From: Omnitrophica WOR_2 bacterium RIFCSPHIGHO2_02_FULL_67_20
Lineage (GTDB): Bacteria > Omnitrophota > Gorgyraeia > Aquiviventales > Aquiviventaceae
Assembly: GCA_001805695.1 (NCBI GenBank)
Contig: MHGT01000019.1
Coordinates: 45,438-79,470 of the forward strand
Length of the DNA stretch: 34,033 nucleotides
Reading direction: 5' to 3'
A program made the position numbers and the translations under genes. This document shows, one piece after another, positions 20,302-28,147 of this stretch; the first letter of the stretch is position 1; the number at the start of each line of letters is the position of its first letter. Under the pieces are notes generated by a model, which saw only the letters and a list, made by a program, of their open reading frames with translations, was not told the DNA's origin and searched no databases.

Positions 20302-20379
20302 CGCTGATGAACGCTGATGACGACGCTGATTCACGCTGATATCAGCGACAATCAGCGTTGAAATCAGCGGGGATCAGCG
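20302..20379. repeat. Inverted word element, CGCTGAT type (10-12-10 spacing, 4 + 4)
   Basis: Four CGCTGAT words at 20302, 20312, 20324 and 20334, then with no gap four ATCAGCG words at 20341, 20351, 20363 and 20373. All eight are exact. Spacing is 10-12-10 in both arms, while the 3- and 5-nt spacers do not pair. It lies between the glycine-zipper gene and repeat copy C, in the only stretch carrying two element types side by side. Confidence 0.95.
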
Positions 20380-20389
20380 TTACCGCAGA

Positions 20390-20767
20390 TCAGTTCTCTT
20401 TGTAGCGGAGCTCGACGCCGTGGTTCGGGCAGTACTTGACGTCCTCGCCGTAGAGCTCGCCGCCCACCGGGCAGAATTTCGTGCGGTTCGTCGCGACCGG
20501 AGTCGTCTGCTGCTGGGCTTTCTGCTCGCTCTCCTCGAGCGCGTGGCCCATCAACCCTCCGCCCAACGCCCCCAGCCCGGCGCCGATCGCCGTGCCAGCG
20601 CCCGCGCGGTCGCTCTGGTTGCCGACGATGGCGCCGGTCCCTGCGCCGAGCAGGCCGCCCAGCACCGCGCCCTGGGTCGTCTTCGACTGGGCCGCCGTCC
20701 CCATGGACTCGCACCCGACCGCGCCAACCGCCAACAGCGCTATGCCGACCACTGCACCGTATCTCAT
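20390..20767 (-). CDS. Glycine-zipper lipoprotein with C-terminal zinc-ribbon-like motif
   Basis: 125 residues. The signal peptide ends in a lipobox-like AVGC (Cys19), so a lipoprotein is likely. Residues ~35-75 are a glycine zipper (GLLGAGTGAIVGN, GAGLGALGGGLMG) as in 17-kDa surface antigens and OmpA-linked proteins. The tail has two CP motifs (FCPVGGELYG and YCPNHG), a two-Cys pair unusual for this family and suggestive of metal binding or a disulfide. AGGAGGG 7 nt before ATG 20767 decides the start; another ATG 5 nt earlier is out of frame and too close. Own promoter at 20806-20834. Confidence 0.8.
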   Translation of the reverse strand: MRYGAVVGIALLAVGAVGCESMGTAAQSKTTQGAVLGGLLGAGTGAIVGNQSDRAGAGTAIGAGLGALGGGLMGHALEESEQKAQQQTTPVATNRTKFCPVGGELYGEDVKYCPNHGVELRYKEN

Positions 20768-20805
20768 CTCATGTCCCTCCTGTTGAGCGTGATGACAACG
20801 CTTCT

Positions 20806-20834
20806 ACTCTAGCACGGTGAGCCGCCCCACGCAA
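20806..20834 (-). promoter_or_regulatory. Sigma70-type promoter for the glycine-zipper gene
   Basis: Minus strand TTGCGT (20829-20834), 17-nt spacer, TAGAGT (20806-20811), in the gap between lepB and the lipoprotein gene. Confidence 0.52.
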
Positions 20835-20853
20835 CCACTCGTCCCGCCCCGCT

Positions 20854-21441
20854 TCAGCGCAACACCCGCCACCGGGTCACGGGCCAGAAGATGCACATCG
20901 CCCGCCCGATCAGCAGCTGCCGCGGGACAAACCCCCAGAAGCGGCTGTCGTGGGACGACGAAGAGTTGTCCCCGAGGACGTAGAACGAGCCTTCCGGCAC
21001 CCGCACCGCCTGCTGCTCCTGGCCGTACGCGCCCTGGTTGTAGTAGAAGTTGGCCGAGAAGATGCCCTGACCGTTCGGCGGCTGGCCGTTGACCAGGACC
21101 CGGCCGCTGCGGATCTCGACGGTGTCGCCGCCGACCGCGGCCAGGCGCTTGATGAAGGGGCGCTTCGGGTCGTCGGGGTAGCGGAAGACGATGATCTCGC
21201 CGCCGCGCGGCGCCCGGAAGTGATAGAGGAACTTGTTGACCAGGATGCGGTCGCCCTCGATCAGGGTCGGCCGCATGGAGCCGGACGGGATCTTGAAGGG
21301 CGCCATGATGAACGTCCGGATGAACAGGGCGAGCGCGACCGCCCACAGGAGCGACTCGATGTTCTCGCGCCATGGCGAGGCCGGTTTCGCGGGAGCGAGC
21401 GCCGCGCGGGAAGCGCGGGACGGACGGCGCCGGAAGGGCAT
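20854..21441 (-). CDS. lepB: Signal peptidase I
   Basis: 195 residues; removes signal peptides on the outer face of the membrane. N-terminal membrane helix about 30-47, then the catalytic Ser55 in KIPSGSMRPTL and Lys98 in PFIKRLAAVGGD. Box E reads GDNSSSSHDSRFWG. ATG 21441 (MPFRRRPS) shares its A with the TGA of lepA (TGATG), so the genes are coupled as in many bacteria; longer in-frame starts lie inside lepA. The Arg-rich cytoplasmic start is normal. Confidence 0.95.
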   Translation of the reverse strand: MPFRRRPSRASRAALAPAKPASPWRENIESLLWAVALALFIRTFIMAPFKIPSGSMRPTLIEGDRILVNKFLYHFRAPRGGEIIVFRYPDDPKRPFIKRLAAVGGDTVEIRSGRVLVNGQPPNGQGIFSANFYYNQGAYGQEQQAVRVPEGSFYVLGDNSSSSHDSRFWGFVPRQLLIGRAMCIFWPVTRWRVLR

Positions 21442-23234
21442 CAGATTTTCAGGACCGCCAGGAACGCTTCCTGCGGAATCTCGACGTTGCCGAACTGCTT
21501 CATGCGCTTCTTCCCCTCCGCCTGGCGCTCCCACAGCTTCCGCTTGCGGGTGATGTCGCCGCCGTAGCACTTGCCCGTGACGTTCTTCGCGAGCGGCCGG
21601 ACGCTCTCGCGCGCGATGACGTGGCTGCCCACCGCCGCCTGGATGGCCACCTCGAAGAGCTGGCGCGGGATGAGCCCCTTGAGCCGTTCCACGAGGACCT
21701 TGCCCTTCTCGTACGCCTGGTCCTTCGCCACGATGGACGAGAGCGGCTCGCAGATCTTGCCGTTGAGCAGGATGTCGAGCTTCACGAGCTTCGCCGGCCG
21801 GTAGCCGATCACCTCGTAGTCGAACGAGCCGTAGCCGCGGGTGAGCGACTTGAGCCGGTCGTAGAAGTCGACGAGGATCTCGGCGAGCGGCATCTCGTAG
21901 ACGAGCTTCACGCGCGTCTCGCTCAGGTACTCGGTCGAGCGGTACAGGCCCCGCTTCTGGATGGCGAGGTCCATGAGCGCACCCACCGACTCCGCCGGGC
22001 AGAGGATGACCGCCTGGACGTACGGCTCGGCGATCTCCTTGATGGCCGAGGGGTGCGGCAGGTCGTTGGGCCGGTGGATCTCGATGAGCTTGCTCCCGTG
22101 CGTCGCGACCTGGAAGACGACGCTGGGTGTGGTGAGGACGAGGTCCACGCCATACTCCCGCTCGAGCCGCTCCTGGACGATCTCCATGTGGAGGAGGCCG
22201 AGGAACCCGCAGCGGAAGCCCTGGCCGAGCGCATCGGACTGCTCGGGCTCGAACCGGAACGCCGCGTCGGTGAGCGCAAATTTCTCCATCGCCGTCCGGA
22301 GGGTGGTCAGCTCCTGAGTGTTGGCCGGATAGATGCCGGCGAACACCATCGGCTTCAGGCGCGTGAAGCCGGGCAGCGGCTCGGCCGAGGGCCGGCCGGC
22401 TTCCGTCACCGTATCGCCGGCGATGACATCGTGCGGGCTGCGGATGTTCGCCGTCAGGTAGCCCACTTCACCGGCGTGGAGCTCCGGCACCGGGTCGGGC
22501 TGGGGCGTGAAGACGCCCAGCTCCTGGATGTCGAATGTCTTGCCGTTGCCCATGAAGACGACCCGCATGCCCTTGCGGAGGGTGCCGTTGACGAGCCGCA
22601 CGAACACGATGACCCCCTTGTACGAGTCGTAGGTCGAGTCGAACACGAGGCACGAGAGCGGCTTCGCGGGGTCGCCGCCCGGCGGCGGGATGTCGCGGAC
22701 GATGCGCTCGAGGAGCTCATCCACGCCGCGCCCCTCCTTGGCGCTGACGCGGAGCGCGTCGACGTCGGAGCGCTGGAGGAGGCGGGCGATCTCTTCCTCA
22801 ACCCGTTCGGGCTGGGCGTTGGGCAAATCGATCTTGTTGATAACCGGGATGATCGCGAGGCCCTTGTCCCTGGCGAGCTGGTAGTTGGCCACGGTCTGCG
22901 CCTCCACCCCCTGCGCCGCGTCCACGACGAGGATGGTGCCCTCGCAGGCCTGCAGGCTCTTCGTCACCTCGAAGGAAAAGTCCACGTGGCCCGGCGTGTC
23001 GATGAGGTTCAGGATGTGCGTCCGCCCATCCGCCGCGGGATAGCGCAGGCGCACCGCGGAGGCCTTGATGGTGATGCCCCGCTCCCGCTCCAGGTCCATG
23101 TCGTCGAGCACCTGCTCGCGGAACTTGCGCTGGTCGCCGGTCCCGGTCGCCTGGATGAGGCGGTCGGCGAGCGTGGACTTGCCGTGGTCGATGTGCGCCA
23201 CGATGCAGAAGTTGCGGATGAGCCGGAGATCCAT
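21441..23234 (-). CDS. lepA: Elongation factor 4 (LepA)
   Basis: 597 residues, normal length; ribosome-associated GTPase related to EF-G. The GTP-binding motifs are AHIDHGKST (14-21), RGITIKA, DTPGHVDF and NKIDL. The LepA-specific C-terminal domain is present, with RRKLWERQAEGKKRMK near the end. The start MDLRLIRNFCIVAHID is family-typical; no good Shine-Dalgarno sequence, 14 nt after the phosphohexomutase stop. Overlaps lepB by one base. Confidence 0.97.
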   Translation of the reverse strand: MDLRLIRNFCIVAHIDHGKSTLADRLIQATGTGDQRKFREQVLDDMDLERERGITIKASAVRLRYPAADGRTHILNLIDTPGHVDFSFEVTKSLQACEGTILVVDAAQGVEAQTVANYQLARDKGLAIIPVINKIDLPNAQPERVEEEIARLLQRSDVDALRVSAKEGRGVDELLERIVRDIPPPGGDPAKPLSCLVFDSTYDSYKGVIVFVRLVNGTLRKGMRVVFMGNGKTFDIQELGVFTPQPDPVPELHAGEVGYLTANIRSPHDVIAGDTVTEAGRPSAEPLPGFTRLKPMVFAGIYPANTQELTTLRTAMEKFALTDAAFRFEPEQSDALGQGFRCGFLGLLHMEIVQERLEREYGVDLVLTTPSVVFQVATHGSKLIEIHRPNDLPHPSAIKEIAEPYVQAVILCPAESVGALMDLAIQKRGLYRSTEYLSETRVKLVYEMPLAEILVDFYDRLKSLTRGYGSFDYEVIGYRPAKLVKLDILLNGKICEPLSSIVAKDQAYEKGKVLVERLKGLIPRQLFEVAIQAAVGSHVIARESVRPLAKNVTGKCYGGDITRKRKLWERQAEGKKRMKQFGNVEIPQEAFLAVLKI

Positions 23235-23248
23235 GCAGGGGTGGGAGG

Positions 23249-24670
23249 TTACGCCGTCCGGGCCAGCCGAATGCCGGCCCGCATCAGTTCGGGCAGGCGG
23301 CTCCGCGATGGCGTCTCGGCGTAGATGCGGACGATGGGCTCCGTGCCGGAGCGCCGGAAGAGGAGCCAGCTGTCATCCTCGGCGATGACCTTGACGCCGT
23401 CCATCGTGCTGAACTCCCGGACGCGCAACCCGGCAACCCGCGCGGGCCGCCAGCGCGTGAGCGCATCGAAGAGCCGGTTCACTTTGGCCGTGGTGAGGTG
23501 GAAGTTCTGAAGGTCGCTGTGCCAGCGGCCGTAGCGCCGCTCAAGCTCCTTGACCATGGCGCCGAGTGTCTGGCGCCGGACCGCCATCGCCTCGAGCACG
23601 AACAGGCCGTTGAGAATGCCGTCGCGCTCGGGCAGGTAGCCGCGAATGCCAATTCCGCCGCTCTCCTCGCCGCCGATGAGGACATCCTCCTTGAGCATCC
23701 ACTCGACGATATACTTGAAGCCGACGGGTGTCTCCCGGACTTTCAGGCCGAGGTCGCGCGCCATGCGCTTGACCATCACGGTATTGGAGACCGTCGTGGC
23801 CACCGAGCCCGTCCGTCCCTTGGTTTCGACGAGATATTGGAGCAGAACGCACAAAATGATTCCGACTGGCAGCCGCTGGCCCGACGGACCGATCACGGCG
23901 ATGCGATCGGCGTCGCCATCGTTGGCGATCCCGAGGTGTGCGCGCTCTCGGCGGACCCGCGCGCACAGCGTGACGAGATTCTTTGCCACCGGCTCTGGGG
24001 CGTGGCCGCCGAACAACGGATCGCGTGCGCCGCGCAGCGTCTCGACCCGGCAGCGCCCGCCTCGCAGGAGCCGCTCGATGTACCGGTCCCCCGCCCCGTG
24101 CATCGAGTCCACGAGCACCCGCAGCGGCGCACGCCGGATGGCCGCGAGGTCCACGAACGCGCGGATGCCCGAGAGGAAGCGCGGGAGCATGTCGACCGTC
24201 CGGATGCGCCCCGCCTTGGCCGCCCCCTCGAAGGCGATTCGCTTCACCGCCGAGCGGCCGATGCGGCGCTCGATGGCGGCCACCGTATCCGAGGTCGCGG
24301 AGCCGCCGTAGCCCGCCTTCACCTTGAGGCCGTTATAGTCCGGCGGGTTGTGGCTGGCGGTGATCATGATCCCGGCGGACAACCGGGCGTCCTTGACGTA
24401 GCGGCTCACCGCGCACGTCGGCACCATGCGGTCGCTGAGGAGGACGCGGACGCCGTTGCCCGCCAGCACCTCGCTCACCGCCCGCGCGAACGAGTCGGAG
24501 AGGAACCGCGTGTCGTAGCCGACCGCCATCGTCACCCTGCCGCTCCGCCCCGCCGTGGCATGGTAGTGCTCGGCGATCGCCTGGGCGACGAGGCGGACGT
24601 TTGGAACGGTGAACTCCTCCGCCATGACCGCCCGCCAGCCCTCGGTGCCGAACTTGATCGTTGTTGTCAT
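23249..24670 (-). CDS. Phosphoglucomutase/phosphomannomutase family protein
   Basis: 473 residues of the alpha-D-phosphohexomutase superfamily. The phosphoserine loop is TASHNPPDYNGLK (Ser106), the metal loop DGDADR, the sugar loop GGEESGG and the phosphate-binding loop RRSGTEPIVRIY. All four are intact, so it should be active; whether on glucose, mannose or glucosamine phosphates cannot be decided, though GGEESGG favours glucose/mannose. ATG 24670 follows a weak GGTGGG. It lies 38 nt after rpe, consistent with a sugar-phosphate pair. Confidence 0.92.
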   Translation of the reverse strand: MTTTIKFGTEGWRAVMAEEFTVPNVRLVAQAIAEHYHATAGRSGRVTMAVGYDTRFLSDSFARAVSEVLAGNGVRVLLSDRMVPTCAVSRYVKDARLSAGIMITASHNPPDYNGLKVKAGYGGSATSDTVAAIERRIGRSAVKRIAFEGAAKAGRIRTVDMLPRFLSGIRAFVDLAAIRRAPLRVLVDSMHGAGDRYIERLLRGGRCRVETLRGARDPLFGGHAPEPVAKNLVTLCARVRRERAHLGIANDGDADRIAVIGPSGQRLPVGIILCVLLQYLVETKGRTGSVATTVSNTVMVKRMARDLGLKVRETPVGFKYIVEWMLKEDVLIGGEESGGIGIRGYLPERDGILNGLFVLEAMAVRRQTLGAMVKELERRYGRWHSDLQNFHLTTAKVNRLFDALTRWRPARVAGLRVREFSTMDGVKVIAEDDSWLLFRRSGTEPIVRIYAETPSRSRLPELMRAGIRLARTA

Positions 24671-24708
24671 AGCAGAACCCACCTGTTGGGGGAGATATTG
24701 AAATGCGT

Positions 24709-25365
24709 CTATCCCCGCAGCGATTGGATCGCGTCCTTGTACGACGCGGCCTTGAACACATAGGTCCCCGCCACCAGGACGTTCGCCCCGGCCTCGCGGC
24801 AGGCTCGTCCGGTCTCGGCGTTGATCCCCCCGTCCACCGCGAGGTCGCGACTGAACCCCTCGCGCACCTGCCGCACTTTGGGAACGACCTCCGGCATGAA
24901 CGCCTGGCCGCCGAAGCCCGGCTCCACCGTCATGAGGAGCACGAGGTCGACCGCCTCGAGGAACGGCCGGAGGGCGTCGGCGCTCGTGCGCGGACGCACG
25001 GAGAGGCCCGGCCGCGCGCCGAGCGCTCGGATCGCGTCGAGCGTCTTGCGCAAGACGCTCTCGGTGCGCAACCCGGGCGCTTCGAGGTGCACCGTCAGAT
25101 ACTGGGCGCCCGCCTCGATGAAGGGCTTCACGTGCTGCTCCGGGTGGTTGAGCATGAGGTGGACATCGAGGGGCAGGCGGCTCGCGCGGCGGATCGCCTC
25201 GACGACGACCGGCCCGACGGTGAGGTTCGGCACGAAGTGGCCGTCCATCACGTCCACGTGGAGCCAGTCCGCGCCCGCCGCCTCGACGGCGCGGACCTCC
25301 TCGGCGAGCCGGCCGAAGTCGCACGCGAGGAGACTCGGCGACACCATGATCGAACGCGCGCTCAT
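24709..25365 (-). CDS. rpe: Ribulose-phosphate 3-epimerase
   Basis: 218 residues, TIM barrel; interconverts ribulose 5-phosphate and xylulose 5-phosphate. Metal and catalytic positions lie in VSPSLLACDF, LHVDVMDGHFVPNLTVGP, DVHLMLNHP, VEPGFGGQAF and AVDGGI. ATG 25365 has AAGG 6 nt upstream; a second in-frame Met is six codons later. A repeat element lies between this gene and the M16 peptidase gene upstream. Confidence 0.95.
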   Translation of the reverse strand: MSARSIMVSPSLLACDFGRLAEEVRAVEAAGADWLHVDVMDGHFVPNLTVGPVVVEAIRRASRLPLDVHLMLNHPEQHVKPFIEAGAQYLTVHLEAPGLRTESVLRKTLDAIRALGARPGLSVRPRTSADALRPFLEAVDLVLLMTVEPGFGGQAFMPEVVPKVRQVREGFSRDLAVDGGINAETGRACREAGANVLVAGTYVFKAASYKDAIQSLRG

Positions 25366-25381
25366 CTGCTGCCTTGCACTT

Positions 25382-25467
25382 GAATTTCGGATTTTGGATT
25401 TTGGATTTTGGATTTGCCGTACGGGAAATCAACCAATCCAAAATCGAAAATCCAAAATCTAAAATTC
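25382..25467. repeat. Inverted word element, GGATTTT type (7-bp units, 5 + 5)
   Basis: Five 7-mers from 25382 (GAATTTC, then GGATTTT-type units at 25389, 25396, 25403 and 25410) face five opposite units from 25435 (AATCCAA type at 25435, 25442, 25449, 25456 and a partial at 25463). The arms differ at 3 of 33 positions. It is a conspicuous AT-rich patch inside a GC-rich gene cluster. Confidence 0.9.
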
Positions 25468-25477
25468 GCCTGTCGTT

Positions 25478-26785
25478 TCATCGAATATGGCACAGCTCGG
25501 TGAGCCGCCTCGTCTCGGGCTCGCCGACCGCCCCCACGACCGCCAGGTGCATCCGCGGTGTTTCGAAGAGCTCGCGGGCGACGCGCCGGATGTCCCGCTC
25601 GGTCACCTTGGCCATGTGCGCGAGGAGCTCGTCCGGCTTCGCGATGCGCCCAAGTGTTACCGCCTGCTCGCCCATCCAGAGCATCTGGTCCATGGTGTCC
25701 TCCAGCCCCATGAGGAGCTGTCCCGCGTAGTAGTCCTTCGCCCGCCGCAGCTCGGCGCGCGGGATCGGGCCGCGCCGCACGCGGGAAAGCTCCGTGAAGA
25801 TCGTCGCCACCGTCTCCGCCAGCTTGCCCGTGTCGCAGCCCGCGTGGATGACGAAGGCGCCGGTGTCCTCGAACCGCTTGATCTGCGTGCCGATCTCGTA
25901 GACCAGCCCCCGCCGCTCCCGCACCTCGCGGAAGAGCCGCGAGGACATGTTCGCGCCCAGCATGACATGGAGCAGCTCCAGGGCGAACCGGGCCGGGTGC
26001 GTGCGCGGAATCGCGTAGGTGCCGACGCACAGGTGCGCCTGCTCGGTCGGCTTGTTCCACACGCGCACCTGCGGGCCCCGCCGGGGCCGGGGCGCGCGGA
26101 GGAACCGGCCGCGGGCTCCGCCTTTCGCACCCGTCGGGGCGGGGTGTTGGCCGGCGCCGAAGGCCCGCCGGATATGCCGCGTCGCCGCGCCGGGCTCCAC
26201 CGCCCCCGCCACCGTCACGAGGAGGTTGGCCGGCCGGTACATCCGCCGCCAGTAGCCGACGAGGTCGGCGCGCGTGATCCGGCGCACGGTGTCGATCGTC
26301 CCCGAGAGCAGCATCCCGAGCGGATGGTCGGGCCACAGGAGCTGGCTGAAGAGGTCGTGCACGTACTGGCCCGGCGCATCCTCGCACATGCGGATCTCTT
26401 CAAGGATGACCTCGCGCTCCTTTTCGATGTCCTGGGGGCTGAACCGCGGCCCGCGGACCATGTCCGCCAGCACGTCCACCGCCCGGCGCGCGTGGCGGTG
26501 CGGCACCTTCGCCAGGTAGCAGGTGAACTCTTCGGCGGTGAAGCCGTTCAGCATCCCGCCGACCCCCTCCACCTGCTGTTTGAGCTCCTCGCAGGAGCGC
26601 CGGCGCGTACCCTTGAAGAGCAGGTGCTCGAGGAAGTGCGAGATGCCCGCCACCGCGGGCAGCTCGTAGCGCCCGCCCGCCCGCGCCCAGACGCCGACTG
26701 CCACCGACTGGGCGTGCGGCATCGGCTTCAGGACCAGGCCCAGGCCGCCGGGCAAGGTGGAGACGTGGGAGGCCGGAGGGCTCAT
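25478..26785 (-). CDS. M16 family zinc peptidase
   Basis: 435 residues, the single-chain two-domain form related to mitochondrial processing peptidase and B. subtilis MlpA/YmxG. The inverted zinc motif HFLEH is at residues 50-54, with the third ligand Glu about 76 residues later in REVILEEIRM. The C-terminal half has the Arg/Tyr-type segment RERRGLVYEIG. All catalytic residues are kept, so it is probably active. ATG 26785 overlaps the ruvX stop (ATGA). Substrate unknown. Confidence 0.92.
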   Translation of the reverse strand: MSPPASHVSTLPGGLGLVLKPMPHAQSVAVGVWARAGGRYELPAVAGISHFLEHLLFKGTRRRSCEELKQQVEGVGGMLNGFTAEEFTCYLAKVPHRHARRAVDVLADMVRGPRFSPQDIEKEREVILEEIRMCEDAPGQYVHDLFSQLLWPDHPLGMLLSGTIDTVRRITRADLVGYWRRMYRPANLLVTVAGAVEPGAATRHIRRAFGAGQHPAPTGAKGGARGRFLRAPRPRRGPQVRVWNKPTEQAHLCVGTYAIPRTHPARFALELLHVMLGANMSSRLFREVRERRGLVYEIGTQIKRFEDTGAFVIHAGCDTGKLAETVATIFTELSRVRRGPIPRAELRRAKDYYAGQLLMGLEDTMDQMLWMGEQAVTLGRIAKPDELLAHMAKVTERDIRRVARELFETPRMHLAVVGAVGEPETRRLTELCHIR

Positions 26786-27243
26786 CGAAAATTCATTCCA
26801 AATGATCTCGGGTTTTGAAGAGAACCCCCGGGACGCGCCATGTCGAGATACTGTTGGAGGATCAACTGCGCCGCCACCTGGTCGATGACCGCTTTCCGCT
26901 TGCGGCCGCGCGTGCCGATCTCCTGCAGCGCACGCGAGCCCTGCACCGTGGTCAGCCGCTCGTCGATGAGCTCCACGGGCATCGCGAGCCGCCGGCGGAG
27001 CTCGTCGGAAAACGCCGCGACCTTCCGGGCTTGCGGGCCACGCTCGCCGCGCATCGTGAGCGGCAGCCCCACGACCACCGTCCGCACGCCGTGCCGCTCG
27101 ACGAGCGCGCGCACCGCCTCCACGTCCTGCGACAGCCCCGTCCGCTCGAGGACGGTGAGCCGCTGCGCGGTCAGCCCCAGCGGGTCGCTGAGTGCGACCC
27201 CGATGCGCACGTCTCCCACGTCGAGGCCGAGCACGCGGGTCAT
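26782..27243 (-). CDS. ruvX: Putative pre-16S rRNA nuclease / Holliday junction resolvase (YqgF/RuvX)
   Basis: 153 residues with an RNase H-like fold. Conserved segments are LGLDVGDVRIGVALSDP, VVVGLPLTMRGERG, ELIDERLTT and a late DQVAAQLILQQYL, which supply the acidic residues. Members process the 5' end of 16S rRNA in E. coli. ATG 27243 is formed at the edge of repeat copy D, and the stop overlaps the M16 start. The region after residue ~140 is short and Asn/Arg-containing. Confidence 0.93.
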   Translation of the reverse strand: MTRVLGLDVGDVRIGVALSDPLGLTAQRLTVLERTGLSQDVEAVRALVERHGVRTVVVGLPLTMRGERGPQARKVAAFSDELRRRLAMPVELIDERLTTVQGSRALQEIGTRGRKRKAVIDQVAAQLILQQYLDMARPGGSLQNPRSFGMNFR

Positions 27244-27340
27244 CCCACCACCTGCCTTGGTTCGCCGGAGACGAACCGGACACGGACGATGAGATGCGCG
27301 TGGTGTGTCCCGGCCTTCGGCCGGAAAGCAGGTGGTGGGA
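27243..27340. repeat. Structured interspersed element, copy D (98 bp)
   Basis: Same length and layout as copy A. Ends 27243-27254 and 27329-27340. The first hairpin (GGTTCG...CGAACC, loop CCGGAGA) differs from that of copy A by a paired C-G to T-A change, which is compensatory. The second hairpin is CCGGCC-TTC-GGCCGG. TCA repeats flank it (27240-27242, 27341-27343). On the coding strand it sits exactly between the TGA of trpA and the ATG of ruvX. Confidence 0.92.
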
Positions 27341-28147
27341 TCATACCGCCTTCCGGAGACGCGCGACGAACGCCGCCGCGCGCCGGAGGGCCGCGCGGCC
27401 TCGCGCGAGCGCCATCGCCTGGATGAGCGCGCTGCCGACGATGACCCCGTCGGCGACGCGGGCCACCGCCGCGGCCTGGGCGCTCGTCGAAATGCCGAAG
27501 CCCACGCACACCGGCTTGGTCGTCAGCAGCTTGAGCTGGCGCACCCCGTGCACTAGGCCCGGCGGCAGCTCGCGTCGCGCGCCGGTCGTGCCGGCCACGG
27601 AGACGTAGTAGATGAACCCCTGCGCGGCGCGCGCGATCATCCGCAGCCGCGCAGGCGGGCTGGTGGGTGCCGCCAATAACACGGCGCAGAGCCGCTCGGC
27701 CGAGGTCGAGCGGCGCAGCAGCAGGCTTTCTTCGACCGGCAGGTCCGGCACGATGACGCCCGCCAGGCCGCTCGTCCGCGCCGAGCGCGCGAACGCGCGG
27801 ACCGCCTCCGGCGCGCCCCCGGGCCCGAACGACAGGACCGGGTTCCAGTACGTGAGCGCCACCACCGGGACGCGCAGTTGCCCGCGCACCGAGGCCACGG
27901 CGTCCAGCACCCGCGGCGGGGTCGCACCCCGCGCGAGCGCGCGCGACGAGGCCGCCTGGATGACCGGCCCGTCGGCGAGCGGGTCCGAAAACGGAATGCC
28001 GACCTCGATCACGTCCGCTCCGGCCTCCTGGAGCGCCAGGAGGAGTGGGCCGGTCGTGCGCAGGTCCGGGTCGCCCGCCATGATGAACGGGATGAGCGCC
28101 TTCCGGCCCGCGCCCCGGAGGCGCTCAAACGCGGCGGGCAGGTCCAT
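27341..28147 (-). CDS. trpA: Tryptophan synthase alpha chain
   Basis: 268 residues; cleaves indole-3-glycerol phosphate. The catalytic Glu48 ([14 protein letters not shown]) and Asp59 are in place. Phosphate-binding loops follow, with [12 protein letters not shown] and [13 protein letters not shown] 28147 ([14 protein letters not shown]) begins inside trpB (23-bp overlap), as in many trpBA pairs; the longer in-frame extension lies wholly in trpB and is not used. The stop codon TGA borders repeat copy D. Confidence 0.96.
   Translation of the reverse strand: MDLPAAFERLRGAGRKALIPFIMAGDPDLRTTGPLLLALQEAGADVIEVGIPFSDPLADGPVIQAASSRALARGATPPRVLDAVASVRGQLRVPVVALTYWNPVLSFGPGGAPEAVRAFARSARTSGLAGVIVPDLPVEESLLLRRSTSAERLCAVLLAAPTSPPARLRMIARAAQGFIYYVSVAGTTGARRELPPGLVHGVRQLKLLTTKPVCVGFGISTSAQAAAVARVADGVIVGSALIQAMALARGRAALRRAAAFVARLRKAV

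Noticed and set aside
26786-27283. Upstream in-frame extension of the M16 peptidase
   Set aside because: It runs through ruvX in another frame and through repeat copy D, which always translates to an RWWDD/RWWDE-like peptide; similar false extensions occur upstream of der.
9719-27340. Insertion sequence or MITE of a known IS
   Set aside because: The four TCCCACC copies encode nothing, and I do not recognise their ends as those of a known IS; kept only as a structured non-coding element.
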